Made by a program: the position numbers and the translations under genes
Assembly (NCBI GenBank): GCA_030789695.1
Contig: CM061139.1
Coordinates: forward strand, 196,327,641-196,391,640
Length of the DNA: 64,000 bases
Direction of reading: 5' to 3'
From: Scilla litardierei
Taxonomy: Eukaryota > Streptophyta > Magnoliopsida > Asparagales > Asparagaceae
The notes under the pieces: model-generated
Database searches by the model: none
Told to the model about the DNA's origin: nothing
What the model saw: only the letters and a program-made list of their open reading frames with translations
In this document: one piece after another, positions 33,871 through 49,174 of the stretch
Numbering within the stretch: position 1 is the stretch's first letter
Layout: each line of letters opens with the position of its first letter

Positions 33871-34399
33871 TGATCAAGCTTCAGGCTTGCAGATCTCCTA
33901 TATATCTATACATTTATCTCCTATGTGTCTATACATCCATCTCATCTGCAACATTCCGAAAGCAAAAGTAAAGTACAAGCATCACTCATCTATACAAGTT
34001 TCACTCATATAAGGCATTAGCTGAAACTAAAGGAGCGCTAGCAAACTTGGTAGACAGCTCCACGTCTCAATCGTCATTGTCTACGAGGTTTCAGGACCTG
34101 GCATTGTATGTTCTTGAACTGCTCCTTGGGTGATGGGCTTCTCGGAATGGTGGAAGGATGTAGACTTGGAAGGATTCTGTGTAGATCTTCAGGAGGTGGA
34201 CGTCCCTTTTATTCCATTCATCGCGATGATCTGTAACCTGCATATGCAAATACATTTAACATAGAGGATTTTTCCTCGACCCTTGGAGATAGCGCAAAAG
34301 CTACATATCTCTGGTCCAGTGGTGCGCTGGGGGCACTGCACTGTACCTGGCTAATAGCTATACTGCTAACGCTCAAAAGAGACGCATGCAGTTGGCCAG

Positions 34400-37300
34400 G
34401 TAAAAGAGTGTTTCAAAGACACTTAAGGTACTTCCGGACCATATATATTCTTCCCCTCTTCCAGCTAACGGAAAGGGGTCTTTTAATGTATATCCATACA
34501 ACCAAATAGGTGTATTTGGTGGAGAATGAAATTAATGTTTCTTCATCAATCATCATTGTATGAAGTTTACATCTTCGGGATGATTTATTAACGTCATCTC
34601 CAGGATGATAGTTCATTTCCAGGATAATAGTTCATCTTCAGGATGATGGTTCATCTTCAGGATGATTAAAGTTCTGTAAGCCTAGAATTTATGCCTAGCT
34701 AGGGCTTTCATATCATATCATATCTGATAGATAGGCTTTAACAGATATTTCGGTAATTTTCTCTTCAGGAGATCCGATAATATTTTGAGTTATTAAAATA
34801 ATCTCAATTCTCTTAATTTGCTCTCTTAAGAACAATACTATTTTTAAGAGGTGCAAACAACAACCTTTTAGTATGAGTCCTTTAGGGATCTTTGTCTAAG
34901 TTGTCTTTCCTTTAATCATATTATTAATATGTGTCCCAAAAAGAAAGGAAAGTAAAGAAAAAAATTTGTACATGCAGTTGAAGAAATTTTATATCGGTGA
35001 TGTTGTCACATCCAAAAGCAACATCAACCAAAAATTCCCTCTTTTTGCCATTCGTTGGGTTACGCCTTGACATAAACCAGTCGATGCATCAGATTCATCT
35101 TGTAAGTGAGTTCAGCTCATCTTACTTGATTACTTCCTGGTTTGAGCGATTTATACCTCTAAAACTATAGCAAATTAAAATGCTTATAGCTAACGATTTT
35201 ATTTTAATTCTCCTTCAATACTCAGTTATCCCACAGGATTTGATATCATTTTTGATACCAGGACTTCAGGTCCAACACCTCATATTTCATAAGTGAGTCC
35301 AGCTCACCTTATTATTGCCTCATTCCACATTATTATAATTTGGCCAAATCTCTCTCTTTGCTTCAGGCAAAGCAGAGTTGTGGAAACGATATTTTATATT
35401 TAACTGGCAAAATGAAATATGAGAGAATTTGTCGACAAAATGTGTTCTTTCTTGTCCAAAACTCACCCCGTACGTACTATAATCATATGATTTCTCCCAG
35501 AGGTATCTCCTTCACGACGCGTTAAAGAAGTGAAGGTTCTGGGACAGTTAAAGAATATGGACAGATCCAGAATTGGTCCTTAGCAACCAAGTTGCAATAA
35601 GGTTCTGGATTTGAGCTCACTTTCCTGTGGTGGTATTGTTTTTTCGGTCTCCAGGAGTAGATCTCTCTTTTTGGAGCCTAGTGGTATGTCCTCTCATCCA
35701 TTGAGGATATCCACTTCTGCTACTGGTGGATTGCATCCAATATATTCGGTATGTCAATCCTAGCTGGATTTTTAGTAGCAGGGATGTGAAAGTTTTGACA
35801 ATATCTATATTGTCAGTAACTATGTCTGATAACTGTTTTAACAGTTTCATAAGTGTGGATCTTCAGGATCTCATCACATTTCATGATAATCAGATCATAG
35901 GTATTAATGATTTAAATGGTCATTTGAGCTTTAGGCTCATGGATGATTGTAGTATTTCTGTTGAAACTGATTCTGGAACATTAAAGTTTTGAGGAATCTT
36001 CAGGATCTCATCAAATCTTTAAAATAGGATCATCGATGCACGTCTTAGGAGAAGTGAATTTGAATGCTTCCCCTGTTCAGAGTGCTCAGACTCTATTTAT
36101 CTGGGATATTTACTTCCGATAAATAGTTCTGCCTTTTGATGGTCTATAGTAGTGATATGGGGGTGTCTACTCATCATGGCACAATCTATAAGATGTGCTC
36201 TAAACGCTTCCCCGTCAGGGGTTTTCGGAAACTGTTTATATGAGGTGATCAGACTCATATAAATAGGTTCTAAGGAGGCGTTTTGATGGTTTGCAATGTA
36301 ATTACATGTTCCCATGTGGTCACCTACAACTGGATTTTTAATGGATAGGAAATCCATTTAAATCATTTTAATGATTTATATTACCCATACTTGGGTGTGA
36401 ACACAAGCTTCAGGGTGTTCGTTATTTTTCCAGTTGTAAAACATTTAAATTTCCCAGTGTTATCCAAAGTTACCACCATTTTATAAAAGAATGTGGTTGG
36501 ATAATGACCATTTATTTAGAGGATATATTGATGAGTACACCAAGGGTACATCATCAGTCCGGTTAAAGGGAGTGGACGAAGCCTATTTATATCCCTTAAA
36601 TACTCTCAAGAGACCTAAAGGTCTTCATTATCTTTAATGATGATGGTATATCATTTTAAATTCATTTGAGGAAGTGGGTAGAGTCAAGGTCCATGTGAAT
36701 GGAGATGATCTCATTATCATTTTTCCTTTTTGAATAGGACAATGAAAGTTTCACCCTTTTTGAAGAATCTTCGGGTTCGTCTGGTTGATGATGTCTTGCA
36801 TCATCACTCCAGGGTGATATCGATCCAAAGTTGGTCGATTCTGGACACTTCTGGTGTTCCAAAATAATTCCTCTTTTGAATTTATGTGGCACTTTTGAAA
36901 AGTCCATTAAAATGCTCAAGTTAATTTTGTCCGGTAATAGTTGAACTGTGTTCAAACTGTGAAGGATTACATCTTCACTTTGACTATTGTGCGGATCATT
37001 TTGGGACAAAGCTTCAGGCTTTATTTATTTCTTGAGTCATTAGGGACTTCGTTTTGACGAATATCCTTTTTGAAACTGTGTAAGTTTCAGAGAGTATATG
37101 GCATCCTCGTTTTATTTTTGGGGTATTCAAGATAACAAAACATACGCAGTAAAATAAAATGTATTAAGACTACAAGAGAATAATACTGATGATAAGTCAA
37201 CAATTGACATAGTGTGATGTGTGCTCTTGAAAACATACAACAATAATTATGCTCATTTAAGACTTATGTTATGACAATAGATTTGATTTCAAGGTTTATT

Positions 37301-38600
37301 TGTCCTCGGGGAGTAGCTAAATATACATAAGGTCAATTAGACTTTCGTCGTTTGACTAGATATGTATGTATTTTTATATGGCATAAGTTAATGCACTTTC
37401 ATGTTTGCAAAAACATTATGGCTCTTATCAGAACTTCCGGTCTGATTTTGGCTTGCCATTGCTTACTCCATGTCGAGGTATATCGTATCTTCACTTTCCC
37501 ATTTAATCCAAGACTTCCCCTGTTTTGAGTTTTCCTTATTTTTATTTCAGGTCATGTTTGATCCTGAACTTCCCCTGATTTCAATATTCCTTATTTATAA
37601 AGGACAATGAAAATTATTCTTGCTAAGGAGACATAAGCAGGGGGTTGAGCAAATTATTTATACTTCCACTTTAATAAGGGACTTTTAAAAAGTCTATTTG
37701 AATGCTCGAGTATAGCTTCAGGCCTTTTACTTGAGTCGTTCAAATTTTATGTGGATAGTTTACCATGCTCAGAGGGGAACAAATACGTGGGTGCGTAATA
37801 TATTTTTCACTTATTCATTAAGCCACGACTTCAGGCGTATGCTTATATTCAAGGCTAGAAAAAAATCTTTCCTTGTAAGAATAAAGGAGAGAACTCTTTT
37901 AAAGAGTTTAGCGGTATTATGGAAAACTTCTGGTGTCCATATTGGATTATATAGATCATAGATCTTATATATCTGTTTCCCGCAAAGTATGCATCTTTTA
38001 TAAAGATATCAATTTTAATTTTCGCATAAACCATCGTATTTATTTTATTAAGGAGAGAGAGTGTTGACTTTTGATTTGATTTTGAAACTTCAGGTTCATT
38101 TTGTCAAAGATGATATGATATTAAACTTTTTGAAATCATTATTGTCTTATTGTCATAAATATCGTCATACCATGAGCCCATCATACATATATTGTAAAGC
38201 TTTTTAAACTAAATATTATGATCAATTGAAATGAAATAAGTATGATGTACACATGCTATTTATATGCTGCAGGCATTTTTTAAAAAAATTATCACAGGTA
38301 TATAGTCTAGCAATAGGCGTTGAACTATATTAAAGTGATTTTAGCATGCTTTTTGACAGTTTCATTGTAACATTAACATGGTATTAACATCCACGCAATT
38401 AATGCATAAGCAATGAAAACTAAAATGACTTAGGACTATGGGGATCAGCCAGCCGACACCGAAAAGAAGTACAGTCCGAAGTTACATCAAAAATAGCATG
38501 AAAGAATAAAATACAACTCGGGAACTTCAGAGAGAAGCCCCTATCTTCATTGTGCGTACGCCTTCAGCTCCTTTTTGGTGTGTCCTTCGGTCTTCTTTTT
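34400..38600 (-). pseudogene. Degenerate gag-pol of copia copy 3
   Basis: Minus-strand pieces are recognisable but discontinuous. At 36097-36357 the integrase-RT linker reads VGDHMGTCNY then PDGEAFRAHLIDC (relatives have TGDLFTARFADC). At 35617-35850 the segment KLLKQLSDIVTDNIDIVKT is followed by MRGHTTRLQKERSTPGD. At 34413-34616 the linker NYHPGDDVNKSS precedes a decayed RNase H. Gag cannot be identified with certainty at 36662-38600. Stops and frameshifts occur throughout. The same disrupted pieces recur in copy 4 with only a few differences, for example 35617-35850 against 62135-62368, so the lesions predate the spread of the copies. Confidence 0.8.
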
Positions 38601-39039
38601 ACATTTATATCCTCACTTACAAATTTCTCTCAAAAAAAAGAAAAATTGCAGGAAATTTAAAAGGTGTCGGAAACCTGGCTGATCCCTAAAAACATAGCCT
38701 AATTTGCACATCCACGCAGATAATATATTTGAAACATACAACCACGCAGATAATCAATCACAGGCATGTACAGATTAATTTAAATAATCGAACGTGTGTG
38801 ACGTGAAAAAATTTATTTTGAAAAACTTTTACCTTTGATCCATATTTTAATGTTTTGTTTACCGCTTTAAAACCCTTTAAATTTTCTTTTAATTATTTTG
38901 GGTTTTTTAGGACCAAAAATAAAAGAAGAAAAATTATTTATGTAAATGGGCTAATTTTCTGGCCTTTTGGGCCATGAAAACAACCCATTAGGGTTAATTT
39001 GGGCCTCCCCCGAAAAATTGGCCCGTTTAGGGTTAGGGT

Positions 39040-39240
39040 TTCGGAAACCCTAGGGGGGGCCCGCGGCGTGTCGCCGCGACGGCTAGCCGCGCAGGACGCA
39101 GCCGCCGTGGCGGCGGCGGGCCGCGGCCGCCGCCGCGGCGGGCCGCGGCCGCCGCCGCGGCCTGCAAGCCGCGGCACGGGGCCGCGGCGTATATTTGCCG
39201 CCGGCGGCGCTTGTGAGGCGCCGCCGATTCGCCTTACGGC
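39040..39240. repeat. GC-rich CGG/GCC block in the copia copy 3 leader
   Basis: A run of GCCGCGGC/GGCGGC words includes two copies of GGCGGGCCGCGGCCGCCGCC-type sequence. It lies in the leader between the primer-binding site and gag of the minus-strand element. Ala/Arg/Gly-rich open frames on both strands are artefacts. The young copia at 15.7 kb has an analogous GC-rich leader block. Confidence 0.8.
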
Positions 39241-39582
39241 GTGCGGAGATTTTGGATCAAAGGAGGGGAAAAACCGGATTTTTCAAGGATTTAGATCGCA
39301 AAAAAACAGATTTTTATTGTTTTTAGGCATGCGGATCTAAAAAAAATTGATTTTTTACCGTGTTTTTAAACTTTTTGATCCTAAAACATGCAGATCTAAC
39401 GCGAAAAGCAAGTTTAGATCTAAAAAGTTTTGATTTTTACCTCTAGATTCAACAAAAGAATCTAGTCGACGGTTGGTGAAGGATGCCCTTTTCGCTCCCC
39501 GTTGAGAAGATTACGATCTTCTTGAATCTGAGCGATTGATGGATCTCCTTCCACGCGAGCCGCCGTCTCCTCCTACGAGCGT

Positions 39583-39598
39583 GATCGTACTGATAACG
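39583..39598 (-). other. Primer-binding region of copia copy 3
   Basis: On the minus strand CGTTATCAGTACGATC follows the LTR end CATAACA. It occupies the primer-binding position, and a similar CGTTATCAGCACGA follows the LTR in Ale-type elements as I remember them. The tRNA used is not certain. Confidence 0.6.
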
Positions 39599-39728
39599 TG
39601 TTATGAACGATAAACAGATTTGGAGAAGGGTTAAGGCTAGGAAACCCCTAGCCTCCTTTATATAGTATTCATAATGGGTACTCATGTGGGTGGATACCCA
39701 ATAGGCCCAATGGGTCCTATTCATAACA
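39599..39728 (-). repeat. 5' LTR of copia copy 3 (130 bp)
   Basis: In plus-strand view it runs from TGTTATGAACGATAAACAG to CCTATTCATAACA. It is near-identical to the LTRs at 33334 (minus the 60-bp duplication) and 59914. Confidence 0.93.
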
Positions 39729-39744
39729 ACTTTTAATATATAGA

Positions 39745-40153
39745 TGCTTACATTTTTGCTCATCCATATTAAGCCAGTAATTTATCGTCATAATCCCAAA
39801 CACATATAACACTCATCAGCTGCTCCGTCTAAACAGCAATCACCCATTTTAACCACACGTGTCGATACTGTAAGCCCGCTATCGCCCAAGGAATAAGTAG
39901 AGAACAGGAGATGACATGGAAAAAGGGTTTCCATTTTCGTGCAGTTTCCCATATTTTCCCATTCTTTCTCTCACCTCTCGGTTCTTCCGCTCTCTCGCTC
40001 CTCATTCCCACAAATCATTCAAGAGAGAGAAAAAACGAGAGAGGGATTTGCTCGAGATTGAAGAGATACGGTTAGGGGGTTGAGTCTGTATCCTCTCGAA
40101 TTTGCGACATTGGTTTGATCTTTTGATCTCGAGCGGGAGAGCTGGAGGAGACG
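39745..40153 (+). promoter_or_regulatory. Upstream region and 5' UTR of the PP2A gene
   Basis: This 409-bp region is all that separates the PP2A ATG from the Helitron end and copia insertion. It has a palindromic G-box core (CACGTG, 39856-39861) and a pyrimidine-rich patch (39950-40015, TTCTTTCTCTCACCTCTCGG and CTCTCTCGCTCCTC). The patch is followed by a GA-rich stretch (AGAGAGAGAAAAAACGAGAG) likely to be 5' UTR. I see no convincing TATA box. Confidence 0.6.
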
Positions 40154-44571
<4,418 letters not shown>

Positions 44572-44576
44572 ATTTC

Positions 44577-44884
44577 TGTTAGATCCGCCCCGCTATGGTG
44601 GCACTTTGGGCATATTTGTGATTTCTTATTTTTGTATGGGCTTTTGGGTAATTAGTCAATTAGTAGATTCTTATAAATAGGAGGGAGGCCGACCGGCCCC
44701 AGGCATGTGAGATTTGAGTATTTTGATTAAATTGAAGAGATAGTTCTTTGTTCTACGGGAGGGTGCTTATGTCCTCTATCAATCGGCGTCTTGGGATGGC
44801 GATTACCCCTAAAATTTTAATCATCTATCCATTTTATTTTCAGTTTTACTAATAAAATTCCAGATTTGTGTTTGGTTTCTATTA
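44577..44884 (+). repeat. 5' LTR of the small LTR element
   Basis: It starts TGTTAGATCCGCCCC and contains TATAAATAGGAGGGAGGCCG (about 44673) as a likely TATA box. Confidence 0.88.
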
Positions 44885-44977
44885 ATTTGGTATCAGAGTC
44901 GTTCGATCTTGAGGGACGAGATGGGATCCATGAAGGAGGAACTGGAGGCCATTATGCAATTAGCCCAATACGCCTTA

Positions 44978-45141
44978 CAATTAAATCGAAGAGATGGTTT
45001 TTCGTTGTACGGAAGGGTGTGGACGTCCCCTATCAAGCGGCATCTTGAGAGGGTGATTACCCCTAAAATTGTAATTATTTAGCCCTTTTATTTTCAGTTT
45101 TACTAATAAAATTTCAGATTTGTGTTTGGTTCCTATCAATT
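44978..45141 (+). repeat. Internal partial LTR of the small LTR element
   Basis: It matches the 3' half of the flanking LTRs from ATTAAATCGAAGAGATGG to TTCCTATCA and is followed by TTTGGTATCAGAGC. It lacks the TG start and TATA region. Confidence 0.85.
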
Positions 45142-45796
45142 TGGTATCAGAGCAAAGCTGCGAACCACGAAGCCCTAGGGCGTCAAAACAACGGGGGGAG
45201 CTTTCCGGTAGTGAAACAGAGGGGCACGCCCCTCAAGGGCATCCCCGGGGGCTGCTGCCCCTCCTGGCGCCCCTGCAGGCCCCCCGGGCGCGCCCCTCCT
45301 GCAAGGGCGCTAGCCCCTCCAGGCCTCCTCGGGTGCTGCCGCCCCTCCTCCAGCGACGGCAGCCCATTCGAGGTGTCAGACATCGAGGTTTCGTCTTTTT
45401 TGGCTCAAAACAGTGTGCGATAGAGCCCTTCCAGCAGCGTGGCGGCGGCGACGACCCTCCCGAGTATTTGTCAGAGCCCGACGATATCCTTTGTTCCCGG
45501 CCTTGGCCCGACGATATTTTTCAGGACCTGTTTTGGCCCGTCGACACTCTTAAATGGCCCCAAGGCCATTGGTTTTCAATTGGACGTTCGTCTGAGAGTC
45601 AGCATTTCAGTTTGTGTCATGGAGGACCTTCAGATCTGTTGGACGACTATTGTGGCTTTCGTCAGGATGACGTTCAAGGCAGTGTAGACACATCTCTTCC
45701 TTTTGACCCGGGAGGAGGCATGCAATCTACTTGGAACGGAAGCCCCACGCCCTTCATACACCACCTTGAGGACAAGGTTTTTTTGAGGCGGAGTAA

Positions 45797-46108
45797 TGCT
45801 AGATCCGTCCCATTATGGGGGCACTTTGGGCATTTTTGTGATTTCTTATTTTTGTAAGGGCTTTTGGGTAATTAGTCAATTAGTAGATTCTTATAAATAG
45901 GAGGGAAGTCGACCGACTGACCCTAGACATGTGAGATTTGAGTATTTTGATTAAATCGAAGAGATAGTTCTTTGTTCTACTGGAGGGTGCGGACGTTTCC
46001 TATCAATCAACGTCTTGGGTGGGCGATTACCCCAAAAATTGTAATCATCTATCCCTTTTATTTTCAGTTTTACTAATAAAATTCCAGATTTGTGTTTGGT
46101 TCCTATCA
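45797..46108 (+). repeat. 3' LTR of the small LTR element
   Basis: It starts TGCTAGATCCGTCCC and ends TTCCTATCA. The TATAAATAGGAGGGAAGTCG box is present. It is preceded by a purine-rich GAGGCGGAG. Confidence 0.88.
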
Positions 46109-46113
46109 ATTTC

Positions 46114-48365
46114 CTCATTGGCTAGTGTCAAAAACCCACGCCTCATATTTTTTAACGATCTTTTCATTTTGATCATCATGCTTTAAAACGCTAAACCATC
46201 AATTTTCAAGTGAATACAATGTGTTTTACTCATTCATCTAACCGTGACAAAAGGCTCTATTATTATTGTGAAATCGTTAAATATGTGATGAGTGGACTTG
46301 GATTCACTTAAAAATGATGGTTTTGGGTTTTAGATTATGAAAATCAAAATGAATGGATCGGATTGTTGGAAAATTTTTTCGGCGCGGGGGGGGGGGGGGG
46401 GTTGCGGCTAGCCAAGGAGGAAATTTCTTTATTGGCCAGCAGACACCTATTTTTCTTTATATGTTTAGTAGGTATTGCAAATAAACTACATAACTCTTTA
46501 GGTAAATTATAGGAAATTAGTCTTCCCAAGCCTTGACATATGTTTATGAACCATTGTCACACAACATGACATGTGCAACGAACTGTCCATTGTTTAGGGA
46601 AGACACGATCAAACCATGGTGGCCATGATTCTCTTTGTTAACATCAAAGATTTAAATTGTGTTGGGAGCATAGTCTCAGCAATTGATATGATACACTTAG
46701 GAGAGCAAATCCGTAGAAGTATTAGAAATGAAAAAGAACTGCTTATTATAGCGGGAACCTTCCGTGGGGTAGGCAACCAGTGATGGCTATTACCAACTAT
46801 AAATTCCTAGAACCACAGTTCCCCCCTGGCCATCATGTGGATCCGCCCTTGGTGGGGTGCATATGAAAATGTGCATGACGGAGTGTTGTATCCGTCAGTT
46901 TCACCCTCCATGTTCTCAAGAGTGCTTTTGCATATGTAGAATGAAGAAACAAATAAAATCTCTAGGAACTTACAGTGAAAAAGGACCAGTAATTTGTTGC
47001 CTTTAATAGTGTTTTAAAATTGAAGAAAGAAAATGAAGCGGCCAACTTACTTGACCACTTAAGCGACCACTTAAGCATTTCGATGGATGCTTCAGTGTTT
47101 TCCTAATTGACAGTGTGCCAGTTTTAATGGTTATTTAATGGTGCGAACTGTTTCTTGCCTGTCAAAGCGCCTAACGAGAATTTTTGAAGGTGCTAACATC
47201 TAAACTGACTACTTGTACAAGAGAGTGATACTAATGAAAATACATATAAAGTTTCAAGTTTTATTGTGCTAACTTCATATATAAGAAACAAGATAAAAAT
47301 AGGTAAAAACAGAGAAAATGGGGGGAAACACAGTAGACTTGAAATAACACTAATGAAGAAGGTCAACATCCAAAAATAAAAACACTAAACGAAAGGAGGA
47401 GGAAAGAAACACTGAGAGGAGAAATAAAAAAGACAGAAAGGAAAGAGGATTACACAAAAAAGACTCATAAGAACCCAAAAAAAATCAGTATGCAAAAATC
47501 CAAGGGAAGCAATTGGGTTATGATGGGATTATAAGTAGGGTTTCATAGAGCGATCACCAATAATTATAGTGTAATTTGATTAAGAATTAGTAAAATAAAT
47601 TTTATCCTTGTAAGAGTTCAATTTTGTTCTTTATAATTAAAAATAGCATATACGAAAGCTTCTATAATGACGCTGTTCATGTTAAACACGTGTCATATGT
47701 ATTTTTCACTTTATCGTTCGGCAATGGATGCTTTCAAATTGGCTTTGTTGTGATCTTGCAATGTAAATGGTATATTATGCTATACAACCATGCGATAATA
47801 GAAGTGATTGAATACGATAGTGTTATTCATGTTCTACTTCGAATATACACTTTAAGGAGGAAGATATATGGGTGCAGAACAGACATGGACGTGGGACACG
47901 TGTACGATGCAATACAAACATGGCAACAATGCAAGCTTGGATACAACAACATATACATACATACATAGATATGCATAACATATGTATGTATGTATGTATA
48001 TGGATCACAATAGGTAGAGAAAAAACCATTAACCTAAGTAATGAATTTACTTTTTATAATTTATACATAATTACAAATCACACTACTTCATCAAATAGCT
48101 AATGCAAATACTTTGCTATAGTTACAACTTGCGAGTTATGACTCCAAATGTTATATTCTTTTTTGATTACACACAAAATGTTGCCTAAAATGTGATTATA
48201 TAAAGTTTCATAATGAGACTTAGCGTCCAATATGTCCACATTTATTATTTTAGTTGGTCAAAATTACTCAAGAATTAATTTAGAAATTTTAATAACTACT
48301 ATTTTAACGTAATATAAATTTATCCAATTGGAACTTGAACTAGATCCCTGGAAATTGTATTTGTA
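46114..48365. other. Spacer without recognised gene
   Basis: AT-rich sequence. It contains a run of 16 consecutive G (46386-46401), repeat sequence related to 44.3-44.5 kb (46402-46860), and the palindromic microsatellite at 47947-48005. No PP2A exon is seen, and the short open frames match nothing. Confidence 0.6.
47947..48005. repeat. Palindromic ATAC/GTAT microsatellite
   Basis: CATATACATACATACATAG is followed after a short loop by CATATGTATGTATGTATGTA and TATG, so the two arms can pair into a hairpin. Confidence 0.85.
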
Positions 48366-49174
48366 CTAGTCATAACCCTTGCCCTCGGGCATGGTTCATA
48401 AGATATTCCCTCAAAATATTTGTTCTACCCAAAAATTATTTTCACCTCCAAAATCTAAACGAACAAAAATCTAGTTTCGGCACATAACCCGTGCCCGAGG
48501 TCACGGTTCATTTAATGTATCCCCTCAATATCTTTGTTCTCTCCAAAAATTATTTCCTCCAAAATCTAAACGCACAAAAATCTAGATTCGGTGCGGGCGC
48601 CTTTGGCGCATAAACCGTGCCCCCGTGCCCTCGGACACGGTTCATTTAAGTTATCCCCTTAAAATCTTTGTTCTCCCCAAAAATTATTTCCTCCTCCAAA
48701 ATCTAAACGAACAAAAATCTAGCTTCGGCACGGGCGCCTTCGGATGTGGGGAAAAAAATTTAACTCGGGCCAAAAAGTGGGGAAAAGGGAAATGGTAGGG
48801 TTTCTTTAGCAAAAAGGGAAAATGGTCGGTATTCTGCGCAAATGTAGTGATTGTGGGGGATGAAAATGAAGGTGAAAAGTGCGTAAGTGTGGGTGTGTGT
48901 ATGGTGTGTGGGTAAAAAGTGAAATGAGAGGGCTTTTTAACAAAAAGTATAAATGGGTGGTATTCTGCGCAAATGTAGTGATTGTGGGGGGTTTGAAAGC
49001 CAAAGGAAAAAAGTGGTATTTTTTCCAAATACTCATCTCAACCCTTCTTTTATCAAGATTAAATCCTAGCCATTCTTCTATCAACCTCTTTATACATCAG
49101 CATGACATCAGCATGACATCATCTTGTCCTAGTCAGCCCTAAAATTCAAAAACAGCTGTCAAATGTAATATAGA
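48366..49174 (-). mobile_element. Non-autonomous Helitron with a triplicated 3' terminal region (family 1, copy 4)
   Basis: CTAG at 48366-48369 preceded by A is the 3' end on the minus strand; the 5' end TCTATATTACATTTGACAGC lies at 49174. Three hairpins of the CCGTGCCC-n2-GGGCACGG type lie at 48371-48395, 48484-48510 and 48608-48642. Each is followed by the same TTCATTTAAG...AAAATTATT...AAATCTAAACGAACAAAAAT block, with a period of about 120 bp. A ~130-bp internal duplication (ATTCTGCGCAAATGTAGTGA at 48831 and 48961) is also present. No protein gene is present. Confidence 0.82.

Larger units (their letters stand above)
33334..39728 (-). mobile_element. Short-LTR copia element (Ale/Retrofit-like), complete but coding-dead, copy 3
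   Basis: This 6395-bp element is flanked by the 5-bp duplication ACTTT (33329-33333 and 39729-39733), inside a Helitron. It lies on the minus strand: LTR at right (39599-39728), primer-binding region CGTTATCAGTACGATC next to it, and polypurine AAGGGGAAG (33524-33532) next to the left LTR. Apart from one 60-bp duplication the two 130-bp LTRs differ at one visible base (C at 33486 against T at 39691). The gag-pol region retains only scattered similarity and is full of stops. So it moved recently although it cannot encode its own enzymes. It ends about 425 bp upstream of the PP2A start codon. Confidence 0.9.
33048..39744 (-). mobile_element. Second Helitron of a tandem pair, split by a copia insertion
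   Basis: The segment 33048-33333 repeats the preceding Helitron (GGCAAAAAAAATTCG, GTGATGAGGTGGCCAAAT) but lacks its 3' hairpin. It stops at CTATTTGACTTT and resumes after the copia element at 39729 as ACTTTTAATATATAGATG, giving the Helitron 5' end TCTATATATTAAAAG at 39744. The pair is head to tail with a ~315-bp period. Its own DNA is only about 300 bp; the 6395 bp between belong to the copia element. Confidence 0.75.
44577..46108 (+). mobile_element. Small non-autonomous LTR retrotransposon (TRIM/LARD-like) with three LTR segments
   Basis: The element is 1532 bp and is flanked by the 5-bp duplication ATTTC (44572-44576, 46109-46113). The 5' LTR is 44577-44884 and the 3' LTR 45797-46108, both from TGTTAG/TGCTAG-ATCC to CTATTA/CTATCA. 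TTTGGTATCAGAG follows the 5' LTR as initiator-Met primer-binding site. An extra partial LTR (about 44978-45141) is followed by its own TTTGGTATCAGAGC. The internal frame at 45120-45857 has no retroviral motif and is Pro-rich, so the element depends on enzymes from elsewhere. Confidence 0.9.

Noticed and set aside
38938..39340. Ala/Arg-rich frames on both strands near 39.0-39.3 kb
   Set aside because: They are compositional frames in the GC-rich leader of copia copy 3.
45120..45857. A 245-residue frame in the small LTR element
   Set aside because: It begins inside an LTR fragment and the primer-binding site, has no gag, protease or RT motif, and runs into the 3' LTR.
48371..48660. The repeated hairpin blocks as a possible CRISPR array
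   Set aside because: There are only three diverged units with similar spacers, each with a Helitron 3' end structure, in plant nuclear DNA.
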